Source of the DNA: a bacterium
GTDB taxonomy: Bacteria; Chloroflexota; Anaerolineae; Caldilineales; Caldilineaceae
Reading direction: 5' to 3'
DNA length: 64,000 nucleotides
Assembly: GCA_016124945.1 (NCBI GenBank)
Contig: WGMT01000007.1
Coordinates: 20,159-84,158, forward strand
Shown: piece after piece, positions 40,967 through 51,516 of the stretch
Layout: each line of letters starts with the position of its first letter
How positions within the stretch are numbered: the first letter of the stretch is position 1
Position numbers and translations under genes: made by a program
The notes under the pieces: model-generated
What the model was told of the DNA's origin: nothing
Database searches by the model: none
The model's input: only the letters and a program-made list of their open reading frames with translations

Positions 40967-41902
40967 CTAGCCGCCTGCCATAGGATCTAGCCCACAGATT
41001 AATTCAAACTGTCGATCGGCCACCTGAAACCCTCCGGCGGCAAGCGCAGGGCTGAGGACGCTCTCCACCGGCTCGTTGACAAGAACAATCCTGGCGGCGG
41101 GAAAGCGGGCCACAAACGCGGTGACCAGTGCATAACCGTGTTCGCTCATATCGGCGCCGGGCGCCACAGCAATATCCAAGAGGTGGACGTTTTCACGCTC
41201 ACCGCTGTGGGCAAAGTCGTTGTGGTGGTAGAGCGCATACCCCACAGGCTTGCCGTCGATGTCGATGAGAGCGAGCGCATCCATGACGGGGTAAGCACGT
41301 ATCAGTGATTGACGCCGTCGCTGCCACGGAAGGATGCCGTCGTGCCAGTGGTAGCAGTCGTAGATCATGTCGAGCGCATCGACAGGTTCAAGGATGGGTT
41401 CAAGGATAGCTTTGTCGTTGGAGATAGCGTCGGTGGGTGGCGTGTCGGGGCCGGAAACCCGTTCCCAGATCAGGAGTTCCCGTTGCTCTTGATAGCCCAG
41501 TTGCCGATACAGCGCCCGTGCCGCCTCGTTCTGCATCAGCACTTCGAGCAGAATTTTTCTTGCGCCTCGACGTAGCGCTTGGGTGTGAATGGCCCGCATG
41601 AGAGCATAAGCCCCACCGCGCCGCCGCCTAGATAAGTCCACAGCAAGACCGCCACACCAGGCTTCATCGTTTTCAATGGCAAGCAGGGCCGCGCCGACGC
41701 CCTGCCAGACGCCATCTTCCTCGACAAGCATCACAGCACAATCCTCCAGATGCATAGCAGATCGCTCCAAAAAACGTTCCATGCCAGGCGGATCAAAGAA
41801 AGAGCTATATTTGTAGTCGCGAAAACCACGGTTGAAGCCGTCGCAAAGAGCAGCGAGACCGGCTTCGTCGGCGTTGACAATGCGAAAGTTGGGGGACGTC
41901 AC
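40967..41902 (-). CDS. GNAT family acetyltransferase
   Basis: A 311-residue protein. The N-terminal half is a GNAT domain with the acetyl-CoA loop SRRRRGGAYALMRAI (in place of the usual Q/R-x-x-G-x-G/A) and NEAARALYRQLGYQ. The C-terminal half looks like a second, weaker GNAT fold (ALIDIDGKPVGYALYHH, then GYALVTAFVARFPAARI). The start is a GTG at 41902 with GAGGA upstream, overlapping the region just after the adenosine deaminase stop, 11 bases away, so the two are co-transcribed. The substrate is unknown; the link to purine salvage is only positional. Confidence 0.85.
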   Translation of the reverse strand: MTSPNFRIVNADEAGLAALCDGFNRGFRDYKYSSFFDPPGMERFLERSAMHLEDCAVMLVEEDGVWQGVGAALLAIENDEAWCGGLAVDLSRRRRGGAYALMRAIHTQALRRGARKILLEVLMQNEAARALYRQLGYQEQRELLIWERVSGPDTPPTDAISNDKAILEPILEPVDALDMIYDCYHWHDGILPWQRRRQSLIRAYPVMDALALIDIDGKPVGYALYHHNDFAHSGERENVHLLDIAVAPGADMSEHGYALVTAFVARFPAARIVLVNEPVESVLSPALAAGGFQVADRQFELICGLDPMAGG

Positions 41903-41913
41903 GGTGATGATCC

Positions 41914-43020
<1,107 letters not shown>

Positions 43021-43252
43021 GTCGATACTCCGCAAGGCGCCAACAGTCTTTGATCGGAACAGACGAGTTGATTGGAATAGACAATCTGCATGATGTAAAG
43101 GACAGGAGTCAGATCACACACAGTTGTCGGTGCATGTGCTAGAGTCAAAGATAAAGCAGAGTGGCCTCATTCAACGCAAGACACAAGTGGAATGAGGTGT
43201 GTGTTATAGCACGAAAGCAGAGACAGGTCAATGTTATCACAGAAAATCGCCT

Positions 43253-44596
43253 ATGCAGCAGGAAAGTGAATCACCGCGAAATCGGATCATGGGACTGCCC
43301 CCGCCTCTTTCGACGTGGGCGGCACACCTACAAATAGACAGCCGCGCCGACTTAAGACGGTTGGCATTGGGCGTTGGGGTGTTTATCCTGGCGCTGGGGT
43401 TGCTGGGACGTAGCAGCCCCGACTGGTTGGAAGCACGCGATCAGCGCATCGGCGCGATTGTGGGGCCGTGGCAATTCGACCTGATCGCGTGGGAGATCGA
43501 CGCGGTGAGCGAAAAGCTGGTGAACGCGTTAAACCAGCCGGCCGCCGGCCTCACCATCGAGGAAGATACCGCGCTGGTGAAACGCTACATCGAAGATGCA
43601 CGGGCCCTGGGTAGCCTGGAACGACAGATCAACGGCCTGCTGGCCACCGATAGCCCTGATGCACGGGACGAGATCCAGATGCTACAGCGGCAAGTGGACG
43701 CTCTGCGCGAAGAGCAGCAGGCGCGCCGTCCTGCGGTGGAGAGTATCATTCAACAGCAGGTGGGCCGAGAATTGGCCGCAGCAGGGTTTCAAGTGGGATC
43801 TGGTCCTTTTCCGCCGGTGTGGTTTACCTTTGTAGAGCCGCCCAAGAAGCTGGTGGTGAGTCCACGTGAGCGCATCGCCACCGTCTACAGCAGCATGTTG
43901 ACCGAGGAGATCTCGCCCACACAGATCGAAGCGGACGAAGCAGCCATTGCCGAAAGCACCAATCTCAGCGCCTACATCACCAACATCGGCGGCCTGGGCG
44001 CCTACCCGACCATGGTCATCGATCGGGCGAGCCTGCCCTGGATCTTCAACACGGTGGCCCATGAGTGGGCGCACAACTACCTCACCCTCTTTCCACTGGG
44101 CTTGCGCTACAACGTCAGCGGCGAACTGATAACCATCAACGAAACTGTGGCCGAGATTGTGGGTGACACAATCGGCGAGCGTGTGGTGGCGCGCTACTAT
44201 CCTGAATTCCTGCCCCAAGAGGAGATGCGATCCGAGCGCCTGCCCATTAATACATCGGACATACCGCAGCCGTTCAATTTCCGTCGCGAGATGCGCGAAA
44301 CCCGTCTCCGCGTCGATGCCTTGCTGGCCGCCGGCTTTGTGGAGACGGCGGAATACTACATGGAAGCGCGCCGCCAATACTTTGTGGCCAATGGCTATGG
44401 GCTGCGCGTGCTCAACCAAGCTTACTTTGCCTTTCACGGCAGCTACGGCACCAGCCCAGCCAGCACCAGCCCAATTGGGCCGAAGTTGCAGGCGCTTTAC
44501 GCCCGTAGCGGCGATTTGGCCGACTTCCTGCGTGCCGTGCGTTGGTTTACGGGGACAGAAGACATTGAGAGCGCGCTGGCGCAGACGGCAGAATAA
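43253..44596 (+). CDS. membrane-anchored zinc metallopeptidase of unknown family
   Basis: A 447-residue protein with one membrane helix near residues 36-52, then a coiled segment (about 140-165: EIQMLQRQVDALREEQQ), then a catalytic domain with His270-Glu271-x-x-His274 (VAHEWAHNYL) and, about 40 residues later, NETVAEIVGDTIGE with a likely third ligand Glu, as in gluzincins. The domain should face the outside. No family name can be assigned safely. The start is uncertain because no good ribosome site is seen; ATG at 43289 is an alternative. Upstream and divergent is the adenosine deaminase gene. Confidence 0.75.
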   Translation: MQQESESPRNRIMGLPPPLSTWAAHLQIDSRADLRRLALGVGVFILALGLLGRSSPDWLEARDQRIGAIVGPWQFDLIAWEIDAVSEKLVNALNQPAAGLTIEEDTALVKRYIEDARALGSLERQINGLLATDSPDARDEIQMLQRQVDALREEQQARRPAVESIIQQQVGRELAAAGFQVGSGPFPPVWFTFVEPPKKLVVSPRERIATVYSSMLTEEISPTQIEADEAAIAESTNLSAYITNIGGLGAYPTMVIDRASLPWIFNTVAHEWAHNYLTLFPLGLRYNVSGELITINETVAEIVGDTIGERVVARYYPEFLPQEEMRSERLPINTSDIPQPFNFRREMRETRLRVDALLAAGFVETAEYYMEARRQYFVANGYGLRVLNQAYFAFHGSYGTSPASTSPIGPKLQALYARSGDLADFLRAVRWFTGTEDIESALAQTAE

Positions 44597-44627
44597 ACCA
44601 TGAATGAAGAATGGGAAAAAGCCCTTC

Positions 44628-45371
44628 ATGCACTTCACCTTCTCCACCCTAGCAGCCACATTTCTCGAACGCCCCAATCGCTATGTGATCCACGCACGGC
44701 TGCATGAAAGCGGCAAGGTGGTACGTGCCCACTGCCCCGATCCTGGGCGGCTTCAGGAACTGCTGATCCCCGGCGCAGTGGTACATGTGGATCTGGCGGC
44801 ACCTGGCGCTGTTGAACGACGCACCACCCACACACTGCGCTTTGTAGAACACCCCGAGAATGGACAACTCGTGAGCCTGAACACCCAGTTGCCCAATGCC
44901 GTCTTTGCCGAAGGGCTGGCACACGGTTTTTTCCCCCAATTCACGCGCTACACAAAACGAGAGAAAGAAGTGACTCTACTCGGCGAGGACGGTACCCGCA
45001 GCCGCATTGATTTCCGGCTGCGTGACGACGAAGACAACGTCTGCTGGGTGGAGGTGAAGTCGGCGTCGTTGGTGATCGACGGGACGGCGCTCTTCCCCGA
45101 CGCGCCGACTGTGCGCGGACGGCGCCATGTGGACGAGCTGGCGCATCGGGTGGGGCTTGGGGAGGCGGCGGCGGTTGTCTTTGTGGTACAGCGGCCCGAC
45201 GCGCACGGCTTTGCCCCGTATGCTGAACGCGATCCAGCCTTTGCTGCGTCCTTGCGGGGGGCTGCGGATCAGGGTGTGGCCGTCTATGCGTACACATGCC
45301 TGCTTTCAACACACGCCATCCAGCTAGATCGTTCAATCCCCGTGCAATTAGAAGGTAAACACGGCGATTAG
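44628..45371 (+). CDS. sfsA: SfsA family DNA/RNA nuclease-like protein
   Basis: A 247-residue protein that matches SfsA along its length: an OB-like N-terminal part (FLERPNRYVIHARL, then AHCPDPGRLQELLIPGA) and a PD-(D/E)XK-like C-terminal part with SRIDFRLRDDE, CWVEVKSASL, FPDAPTVRGRRHVDEL and VVFVVQRPDA. Named for maltose phenotypes in E. coli; biochemical role still debated, probably nucleic-acid binding or cleavage. I start at the ATG at 44628, with GAAAAAG upstream; an ATG at 44604 is also open. It is 31 bases behind the peptidase gene and likely co-transcribed. Confidence 0.92.
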   Translation: MHFTFSTLAATFLERPNRYVIHARLHESGKVVRAHCPDPGRLQELLIPGAVVHVDLAAPGAVERRTTHTLRFVEHPENGQLVSLNTQLPNAVFAEGLAHGFFPQFTRYTKREKEVTLLGEDGTRSRIDFRLRDDEDNVCWVEVKSASLVIDGTALFPDAPTVRGRRHVDELAHRVGLGEAAAVVFVVQRPDAHGFAPYAERDPAFAASLRGAADQGVAVYAYTCLLSTHAIQLDRSIPVQLEGKHGD

Positions 45372-45453
45372 GCCATTTTCTATCGCTTTGATGTAGAATG
45401 AACTGATTTTACCCAACGGCTCCCCTTTAGCATTAGATGAGGAGTGATAGAGG

Positions 45454-46263
45454 ATGTCATTTTTCGATAAGTTAACCGCAGCCATTGACTCAAACGACAG
45501 CCTGCTTTGTGTGGGTCTCGATCCCGTCCTCGAACAGATGCCCAACCGCTACCGTAGCGGCGACAGCCAATGGATGACTGATCTTTTGCGCTGGAACCTC
45601 AACGTTATCTCCGAAACCTACCGTTACGTCTGTTGCTACAAGCCCAACATTGCGTTTTACGAAGCGCTCGGCCCTGCCGGCATGGAACTGCTGCGCCAGA
45701 CGCTCTCGTCCATTCCCAACGAGATCCCAGTGATCCTCGACGCCAAGCGTGGCGACATTGGATCGACGGCGGCAGCCTATGCCAAGGCATGTTTCGATTT
45801 GCCCAATGTTGATGCAGTGACGGCCAGCCCCTACCTTGGGCGCGACAGCGTAGACGCCTTCACGGCGTACAAAGGCAAGGCCGTCTTCGTGCTCTGCCAC
45901 ACGTCCAATCCCAGTGCGGGAGATCTACAAACGTTGCTGGTGGACGGTCGCCCGCTCTATCTGCACGTGGCGGAACAGGCGGTGACATGGTCGCCCAATG
46001 TGGGGTTGGTGGTCGGCGCGACCTATCCCGGCGCGGTGCGTGATGTGCGCGCTATTGCGCCCGATGCCTGGTTCCTGGTGCCCGGAATCGGCGCACAGGG
46101 GGGCGACATTGAGCGGACGGTGGCCGCGGGGCTATGTGGCAACGGTCAGGGGCTGATCATTAGCGCCTCTCGCGGCGTGACACAGGCGGAAGATCATAAA
46201 ACGGCGGCGCGGCAGTTCCGCGAGGCCATCAACCAGGCGCGCAGACAGGTAGCTTCGGCATGA
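45454..46263 (+). CDS. pyrF: orotidine 5'-phosphate decarboxylase
   Basis: A 269-residue type 2 OMP decarboxylase, which makes UMP. Hallmarks are [26 protein letters not shown] and the catalytic [17 protein letters not shown], followed by [10 protein letters not shown] and the phosphate site near [16 protein letters not shown] lies just before the ATG at 45454. Its TGA overlaps the pyrE start (ATGA), so both steps that convert orotate to UMP are coupled. Confidence 0.97.
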   Translation: MSFFDKLTAAIDSNDSLLCVGLDPVLEQMPNRYRSGDSQWMTDLLRWNLNVISETYRYVCCYKPNIAFYEALGPAGMELLRQTLSSIPNEIPVILDAKRGDIGSTAAAYAKACFDLPNVDAVTASPYLGRDSVDAFTAYKGKAVFVLCHTSNPSAGDLQTLLVDGRPLYLHVAEQAVTWSPNVGLVVGATYPGAVRDVRAIAPDAWFLVPGIGAQGGDIERTVAAGLCGNGQGLIISASRGVTQAEDHKTAARQFREAINQARRQVASA

Positions 46264-46868
46264 GAAAACTTTCTAGCTCAGAAACGACGCTGATCAACGG
46301 TCTCGCTGATCTTGGCGCGCTCAAGTTTGGCACATTCACACTGGCCAGCGGTATACAGTCGCCTGTCTACGTGGACCTGCGCTTGCTAGTAAGCCGGCCT
46401 GCACTTTTGCAGGCAGCGGCAGCATCCTATGCACAGATCCTAAGCGACATTCCCTGCGACCGTGTGGCCGGCGTCCCCTACGCGGCTTTGCCCATCGGGA
46501 CTGCGGTGTCGCTGATCAGCGACGTCCCTATGATCTACCCACGCAAAGAGGCCAAAACACACGGCCTGGGCAAAGACGTCGAGGGATTGTGGCATCCCGG
46601 CGAACATATCGTCGTCATCGAAGACTTGATCACCAGCGGCGGCAGCACGATCCAGACGGCGGAACGTCTGCGTGCGCTGGGGCTGATTGTGGATCATGTG
46701 ATCGTGCTAATCGACCGTGAACAGGGCGGTGTGGGCAAGCTCGCCGCCGCCGGTATCACGGCGCACAGCGTCTTCCGCTTTACCGACATGTTGGATACAC
46801 TGGTGGAAAGCGGGCGTCTGAGTGGAGACAAGAAGGCCGAAGTGCTGAAGTTTTTAAGAAATGAATGA
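46260..46868 (+). CDS. pyrE: orotate phosphoribosyltransferase
   Basis: A 202-residue enzyme that joins orotate and PRPP to OMP. The PRPP loop is [12 protein letters not shown], and [19 protein letters not shown] is the flexible catalytic loop. The 4-base overlap with pyrF shows an operon. The stop codon (46866-46868) falls in GAATGAAGAATAAAG, the start of a word array that forms a hairpin before pyrD. Confidence 0.97.
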   Translation: MRKLSSSETTLINGLADLGALKFGTFTLASGIQSPVYVDLRLLVSRPALLQAAAASYAQILSDIPCDRVAGVPYAALPIGTAVSLISDVPMIYPRKEAKTHGLGKDVEGLWHPGEHIVVIEDLITSGGSTIQTAERLRALGLIVDHVIVLIDREQGGVGKLAAAGITAHSVFRFTDMLDTLVESGRLSGDKKAEVLKFLRNE

Positions 46869-46952
46869 AGAATAAAGATTGTGTAGAGCGACTCGTCGCC
46901 CAATCGGGGTTAATCGCTCTACACATTCTTTATTCTTTATTCATCACTTTTC
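46861..46952. repeat. GAATAAAG word hairpin between pyrE and pyrD
   Basis: GTGTAGAGCGA (46881-46891) pairs with TCGCTCTACAC (46914-46924), flanked by GAATGAAGAATAAAG on the left and ATTCTTTATTCTTTATTCAT on the right. The left flank contains the pyrE stop codon. Confidence 0.85.
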
Positions 46953-46961
46953 GGAGCGACG

Positions 46962-47945
46962 ATGAATCTCCAAGTTGATTTCTTAAACAGGACATTCCCC
47001 ACCCCGCTCGTCCTGGCCAGTGGCATTTGGGGGACGACAGTGAGCCTGCTGGTGCGGGCGGCGCAGGCCGGCTGCGGCGCGGTGACGGCCAAAAGCTGCG
47101 GCCCGACGCCAAGAGCTGGGCACGTGAACCCGTCTTGTATCGATTGGGGCGGCGGATTGATCAACGCGATTGGGTTGGCCAATCCCGGCGCGGAGGCAGA
47201 AGTAACGCTGCTGGTGGCGGCGCGTGAACAGCTTGCGCCGTTGGGCGTCCCCCTGATCGCCAGCATCTTCGCAGGGACGGAAGCAGAATTCGGTGAAGTG
47301 GCGGCGATTGTAGCGCAGGCGCGCCCCGATTTTATTGAAGTCAACATTTCGTGCCCGAATGTGGGCAGCGAGTTCGGCGAGCCCTTTGCGGGCAATCCGG
47401 AGAGTGCCGCCGCCGTCACCCGCCAGGTGAAGGCAGCACTCGTGGGGACAGCCATCCCCGTGATTGTGAAGCTGGCGCCCAACGTGCCCAGCATCGGGCG
47501 GATTGCGCGAGCAGTGGTGGAAGCCGGTGCAGACGCGCTGTGCGCCGTCAACACCATGCCGGGACTTGTCCTCGACGCGGAGAGTGGACAGTCTGTGCTG
47601 GCGAACCGCAGCGGCGGGTTAAGTGGACCGGCGATCAAGCCGATTGCGCTCAAAGCCGTCTACGACGCGCGGCGCGCCTGCCCAAATGTACCCATCATTG
47701 GTACAGGCGGCGTGAACAGTGGGCGCGACGCCATCGAAATGTTGATGGCCGGTGCGACGACGGTAGGTGTGGGTAGTGCCATCTACTATCGCGGCGGCGA
47801 GGCGCTGACCATTATCCTGGCAGAGATGGAAGCGTGGTTGAGCGAACACGGCTACGATGATGTCAATCAGGTGCGCGGTTTGGCGCACAAAGAGACGATT
47901 TACACCAGTTCACCTACCGGCGCGCCTGTGCCGGTGGCACATTGA
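46962..47945 (+). CDS. pyrD: dihydroorotate dehydrogenase, class 1
   Basis: A 327-residue FMN enzyme that oxidises dihydroorotate to orotate. [15 protein letters not shown] carries the Cys base of class 1 enzymes; [30 protein letters not shown] and [13 protein letters not shown] form the FMN and substrate sites. No pyrK electron-transfer gene is adjacent, so class 1A or 1B cannot be settled from context. CGGAGC lies 7 bases before the ATG. It is the third gene of the pyrimidine cluster and ends just before a 30-bp perfect hairpin. Confidence 0.95.
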   Translation: MNLQVDFLNRTFPTPLVLASGIWGTTVSLLVRAAQAGCGAVTAKSCGPTPRAGHVNPSCIDWGGGLINAIGLANPGAEAEVTLLVAAREQLAPLGVPLIASIFAGTEAEFGEVAAIVAQARPDFIEVNISCPNVGSEFGEPFAGNPESAAAVTRQVKAALVGTAIPVIVKLAPNVPSIGRIARAVVEAGADALCAVNTMPGLVLDAESGQSVLANRSGGLSGPAIKPIALKAVYDARRACPNVPIIGTGGVNSGRDAIEMLMAGATTVGVGSAIYYRGGEALTIILAEMEAWLSEHGYDDVNQVRGLAHKETIYTSSPTGAPVPVAH

Positions 47946-47947
47946 TC

Positions 47948-48010
47948 GAACCCAACCCAATTGAAAACGCCACCCCATCGTGGGGTGGCGTTTTCAATTG
48001 GGTTGGGTTC
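47948..48010. terminator. perfect 30-bp stem with 3-base loop after pyrD
   Basis: The 30 bases from GAACCCAACCCAATTG (47948-47977) are exactly complementary to 47981-48010. It lies between the convergent pyrD and PRC-barrel genes and is long and perfect enough to work in both directions. The sequence does not consist of tandem words. Confidence 0.9.
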
Positions 48011-48029
48011 AAGTTCGCTTAGAAACTGC

Positions 48030-49016
48030 TTACTCGAAGCTGTAGCCCATTTCTTCCCAGTAGGTTACAGCCTGGCTGTCGAACTCAGCGTCGAGGAAAT
48101 CGGCAGCGAAGAGTTGGTCGCGGTTCACCAACGGCGCATTGTTCAGCGCTTCAGGGTCAAGATCCGCAGAGAATCCAAGTTCGGTCTCCATGTTCATCCA
48201 GTCGAATGCCTGGAAGGGGACCAGAACCACATTGTCGTTGTAGTCGGCGATGCCTGTGTTAGCATAGTCCACCACAACCCACTTGGCGGTGTTTTCGCCT
48301 AGGTCAACCAGGATAGCGTTGACCATGCCTGTGCCTAAGTTGCCCCAGGCAGCCGTGCCATAACCAACCAGATCAGAAAGGAGTACCGCCCCGCTCTGGT
48401 AATCGGTAAGGTTGGCGCCGTACTCGGTGCCGCCCCAGAAGTTGAAAAGATCATCGTCCCAGGTGCCGTCGTTCAGGGCCCAGGTGTCCTCATCAACGAT
48501 GGGTGCGCCTTCGATGTCTTCGGGCTGGGCGAAGGGCAGAATCAGTGCATTACCTTCTTCGCCCAAAGAGAAAGCGTCCATGGGGAAGAGGACGTGTTCG
48601 CTACCCAAACCAAGGAAGCCACTCGTTTCTACGATCACGTAAGGAATGTTGCCGGTTTCCGTATCGACGAGCAGGTTCTGAATGTCACCTAAATCTTCGT
48701 CGTTGGCATTTTCAAGATCGAAGTCGAGCAGCCGATTGGCGTCTAGCATCACATCCTGAATACCAGCAACGCCAGGGGTCGTTGACTCGACTTCTGCGTC
48801 AGGGGTCACTTCTTGAACGACTTCGCCTTCGGCAATGTCTTCATCTTCAACTACCGGATCTTCAACTACCGGATCTTCAACTACCGGATCTACCACTACT
48901 GGGTCTTCGACAACCACGCCATCGTTCGTTGTGCAAGCGGCGAAGACCATCACAGCAGCAATCAGAAGAGAGAGTAGCAGAAGCACTCTAGATGGTTTTT
49001 TGTTTGCAAAGTTCAT
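48030..49016 (-). CDS. PRC-barrel domain lipoprotein
   Basis: A 328-residue protein. The signal peptide ends in the lipobox VFAAC (Cys27), so it should be lipidated and processed by LspA. An acidic linker follows with three to five copies of V-E-D-P-V, encoded by 15-bp repeats. Two PRC-barrel domains come next: about residues 90-175 (GDIQNLLVDTETGNIPYVIVE) and 185-275 (GMVNAILVDLGENTAKWVVVDY). PRC barrels bind other macromolecules; in secreted proteins they often mediate adaptation or surface contacts. AAAGGAG lies 11 bases before the ATG. Confidence 0.85.
   Translation of the reverse strand: MNFANKKPSRVLLLLSLLIAAVMVFAACTTNDGVVVEDPVVVDPVVEDPVVEDPVVEDEDIAEGEVVQEVTPDAEVESTTPGVAGIQDVMLDANRLLDFDLENANDEDLGDIQNLLVDTETGNIPYVIVETSGFLGLGSEHVLFPMDAFSLGEEGNALILPFAQPEDIEGAPIVDEDTWALNDGTWDDDLFNFWGGTEYGANLTDYQSGAVLLSDLVGYGTAAWGNLGTGMVNAILVDLGENTAKWVVVDYANTGIADYNDNVVLVPFQAFDWMNMETELGFSADLDPEALNNAPLVNRDQLFAADFLDAEFDSQAVTYWEEMGYSFE
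48845..48889. repeat. 15-bp in-frame tandem repeat in the lipoprotein linker
   Basis: CTTCAACTACCGGAT occurs three times without change and then degenerates. It encodes VEDPV repeats on the minus strand between the lipid anchor and the PRC domains. Confidence 0.9.
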
Positions 49017-49411
49017 TGAAGGTCAAACTCCTTTCAAATAACTACTTGTAACTACTTGGATTGTTAGCCTATTGGAACCGGCCTTGCCCTGTTGTGTTCA
49101 GGAGCAAGAAGGCTGGCTGCGGATGAACAGGTCTGCTGTCCAGTGCGCCATCCACAGCATAGGACGGATTTCACCTACGGTCGATAGATTAGGTTATACA
49201 CAAGAGACACAAGAGTCGGTACAATCGTAAACATTCGTGGGTGAGGCGATCGCTGTGCTTAAGTGGTTTTCTCGCTAAACTCGCAAGATGGGTTCCAACT
49301 GCCGAACTTGACGGGATGACCAAAGTGAGTTGATACAGTCGGAACCCATTCTACGGGGTGTTCCACGCATCGGTATTTAGCGAGAAAACCATTAAGAGCC
49401 CGACGGAAAAA
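49017..49411. other. 395-bp gap containing a second MITE-like element
   Basis: The gap lies upstream of the lipoprotein gene and downstream of the sugar dehydrogenase gene, both on the minus strand. The right third is filled by the inverted-repeat element at 49259-49396. The rest should hold the lipoprotein promoter; I could not place it. Confidence 0.6.
49259..49396. mobile_element. 128-bp MITE-like element flanked by TTAAG
   Basis: TGGTTTTCTCGCTAAA (49264-49279) is perfectly inverted at 49376-49391, and TTAAG stands directly outside both ends (49259-49263, 49392-49396). A second, internal inverted pair ATGGGTTCC / GGAACCCAT lies at about 49289 and 49341. No transposase is encoded. Confidence 0.7.
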
Positions 49412-51298
49412 CTACGGTGCCGACTCGGTGACATTCAGCGTTAGTTCCATGCCTTCGGCGCCGTGATTACCCACCGGACAGTAGACGTAGTATTCACCCG
49501 GCGCTAGATCGACAGTCAGCGCCATGGCCTGCCCAGGTTCAAGATCCAGGCCAAAGACACGTTCGATCCCCTGGCCCTGGATCTCGAAGTTGTGGACAAA
49601 CTCGCCATTGTTGGTGACGACGAAGGTAGTGGATCCTGCAGAGAGTTCGGTAGGCATATCAATGGCCCATTCCACCAGCGAGACGTTTACCTGATTGGTT
49701 TCGCCGACAGAGATTCCTTCCTCGGATCCGGGCGTTGAGGTGATTTCTGCTTCGGCGACAGGTGTCGGCGTCATCTCTTCCTCGGCGGCGGGTGTCGGCG
49801 TCACTTCTTCCTCGGCGGCGGGTGTCGGCGTCACTTCTTCCTCGGCGGCGGGCGTCGGCGTCACTTCTTCCTCGGCGGCGGGCGTCGGCGTCATCTCTTC
49901 CTCGGCGGCGGGCGTCGGGGTAGATGCTCCATCAGACGCGGTCGGCGGCGTCTCGGCGTCCGCCGGTACTTGATCGGCGGCCATGATCTGCCACACTGCG
50001 CCGTTGGGGTTCGCCAGGGGATCGTAGGTGCGGCTGAACTCACAGTTGCAACTGGTCAAGTAGACATTGCCGTCGGCGTCGGATCCAGCACCGGTGACCA
50101 ACAGTTCTGTATCCATCATCTCCGCGTAGGACCATTCACCGCTTTCGCCGCGCGTCAGGCCCCAAACTTTGCCGGAGCAGAAGTCGGAACTGAAGTAGAT
50201 ACCGTCGAGCGCGGCTGCTTCGCCGCGGTAGACGCCGATGCCGGTGATGGAACAGCCGTCTTGGTGACTGTACTCGGCTACAGGCAATTCGCCTACCAGG
50301 GTGTTGCACTCACCGTCGGCAGGTGGGTAACAGTGCGCGCCTTCCATGAAGTCCCAGCCATAGTTGACGCCGCCGGGGCTGTCTGCCGGCTCAAAGTGGA
50401 TCTCTTCCCACTCAGCCTGGCCAACGTCGGCAATGTAGAGATCGCCGGTGGACGGGTCAAAGCTAAACTGCCAGGGATTACGCAAGCCATAGGCCCAGAT
50501 TTCGGGTTTGGCATCGGGATGGTAGCTTGAGGCTGAGCTCAGACTATTGGCCTGTGGTGAAGTCAGCACACCCTGGGCAAAGGGATTGTCTTCGGGAATG
50601 GCGTAACCAGTGGCTGAGCTATCCACATCCAGACGCAGAATGCTGCCGAGCAGCGTGCTGATGTCCTGAGCATTTTCGTAGGGATCGCCAGCCAGACCGC
50701 CGTCACCTAAGGCCACGTAGAGATGACCATCGGGACCAAAGCGGATGGTGCCGCCGTTGTGGTTGACATAGGGCTGATCGTGTGTGAGCAGGACACGGGC
50801 GCTTTCGAGATTGGCAACGTTCGGGTCGCCGTCTGAGACTTGATACTCAACGAGGAAGGAATCACCATTGGTGCGCCAGTCGGTGTAGTAGACAAAAAAG
50901 CGACCATTGTCGCTGTAGTCGGGGTGAAAGGCAAGGCCCAATAGTCCCTGCTCAAGAAAATCGGTTTTCACCACGTTGGAAATATCCAGAAACGGTTGGT
51001 CGAGCAACTGACCGTCTTGAACGATCTGAATGCGACCGATGCGTTCGACGACGAAGAGACGTCCACTGCCGTCATTGGGCGCGGCCACGTTGACAGGATC
51101 GGCGAGGCCATCGACCACTTTAACCAGTTGTATCGACGGGTTGCCGGGGAGCGCGTCACCGGGCTGGACGGCAGTTGCACCGCCGGGGAGTTCGTCCTGA
51201 GCGATGGGGGCGGCGAGCGAAAATGAGCTACTGAAGCCTGTCATCGCCATTGCGACCGCAAGCATTAGTGCAAATGAAAGTGACAATTTTCGAGACAT
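49412..51298 (-). CDS. secreted PQQ-type sugar dehydrogenase fused to a cupredoxin
   Basis: A 628-residue protein. AGGAGATC precedes the ATG at 51298; residues 1-29 are a signal peptide. Residues 55-445 form the six-bladed soluble glucose/sorbosone dehydrogenase propeller (GLLGLAFHPDYSDNGRFFVYYT, VNHNGGTIRFGPDGHLYVALGDGG, YGLRNPWQFSFDP). A linker of five T-P-T-P-A-A-E-E-E units follows (30-bp repeats). Residues 530-628 are a cupredoxin with the type 1 copper ligands His (FVHNFEI) and Cys-x4-His-x4-Met (YCPVGNHGAEGM). The copper domain could accept electrons directly from the propeller. Such fusions occur in Chloroflexota and Archaea; the acceptor here is unknown. Confidence 0.9.
   Translation of the reverse strand: MSRKLSLSFALMLAVAMAMTGFSSSFSLAAPIAQDELPGGATAVQPGDALPGNPSIQLVKVVDGLADPVNVAAPNDGSGRLFVVERIGRIQIVQDGQLLDQPFLDISNVVKTDFLEQGLLGLAFHPDYSDNGRFFVYYTDWRTNGDSFLVEYQVSDGDPNVANLESARVLLTHDQPYVNHNGGTIRFGPDGHLYVALGDGGLAGDPYENAQDISTLLGSILRLDVDSSATGYAIPEDNPFAQGVLTSPQANSLSSASSYHPDAKPEIWAYGLRNPWQFSFDPSTGDLYIADVGQAEWEEIHFEPADSPGGVNYGWDFMEGAHCYPPADGECNTLVGELPVAEYSHQDGCSITGIGVYRGEAAALDGIYFSSDFCSGKVWGLTRGESGEWSYAEMMDTELLVTGAGSDADGNVYLTSCNCEFSRTYDPLANPNGAVWQIMAADQVPADAETPPTASDGASTPTPAAEEEMTPTPAAEEEVTPTPAAEEEVTPTPAAEEEVTPTPAAEEEMTPTPVAEAEITSTPGSEEGISVGETNQVNVSLVEWAIDMPTELSAGSTTFVVTNNGEFVHNFEIQGQGIERVFGLDLEPGQAMALTVDLAPGEYYVYCPVGNHGAEGMELTLNVTESAP
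49754..49923. repeat. 30-bp in-frame tandem repeats in the dehydrogenase linker
   Basis: Five full 30-bp units and one partial unit encode T-P-T-P-A-A-E-E-E-V/M on the minus strand. Copies differ by only one to three bases. Confidence 0.9.
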
Positions 51299-51379
51299 GT
51301 GGATCTCCTGAGGGATAGGTTGGCAAAGCATAAAGGCGCGCAAATTCTTAGAGCGTCCTGTCGGATTCACATAGGCAAT

Positions 51380-51445
51380 ACCTCCTGGCTTTCATATGAC
51401 ATGGGGATAGGTGCTTTCACCTTAGTCGGAAAGCAGCCAGGAGGT
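51380..51445. repeat. inverted repeat upstream of the sugar dehydrogenase gene
   Basis: ACCTCCTGGCT (51380-51390) is perfectly inverted at 51435-51445 with a 44-base loop. It lies between queA and the dehydrogenase gene. It may be a terminator for queA or an element in the leader of the dehydrogenase mRNA. Confidence 0.55.
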
Positions 51446-51516
51446 TATGGGCGGTGGTATAGGAAGCAGGTATAGTTCTGGATAGGTTTGGCGAAGAACA
51501 AGGAAGAGAAACGAAT

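Noticed and set aside
49754..49923. Possible CRISPR array (30-bp repeats)
   Set aside because: Units are directly adjacent without spacers and are translated as a T-P-T-P-A-A-E-E-E linker.
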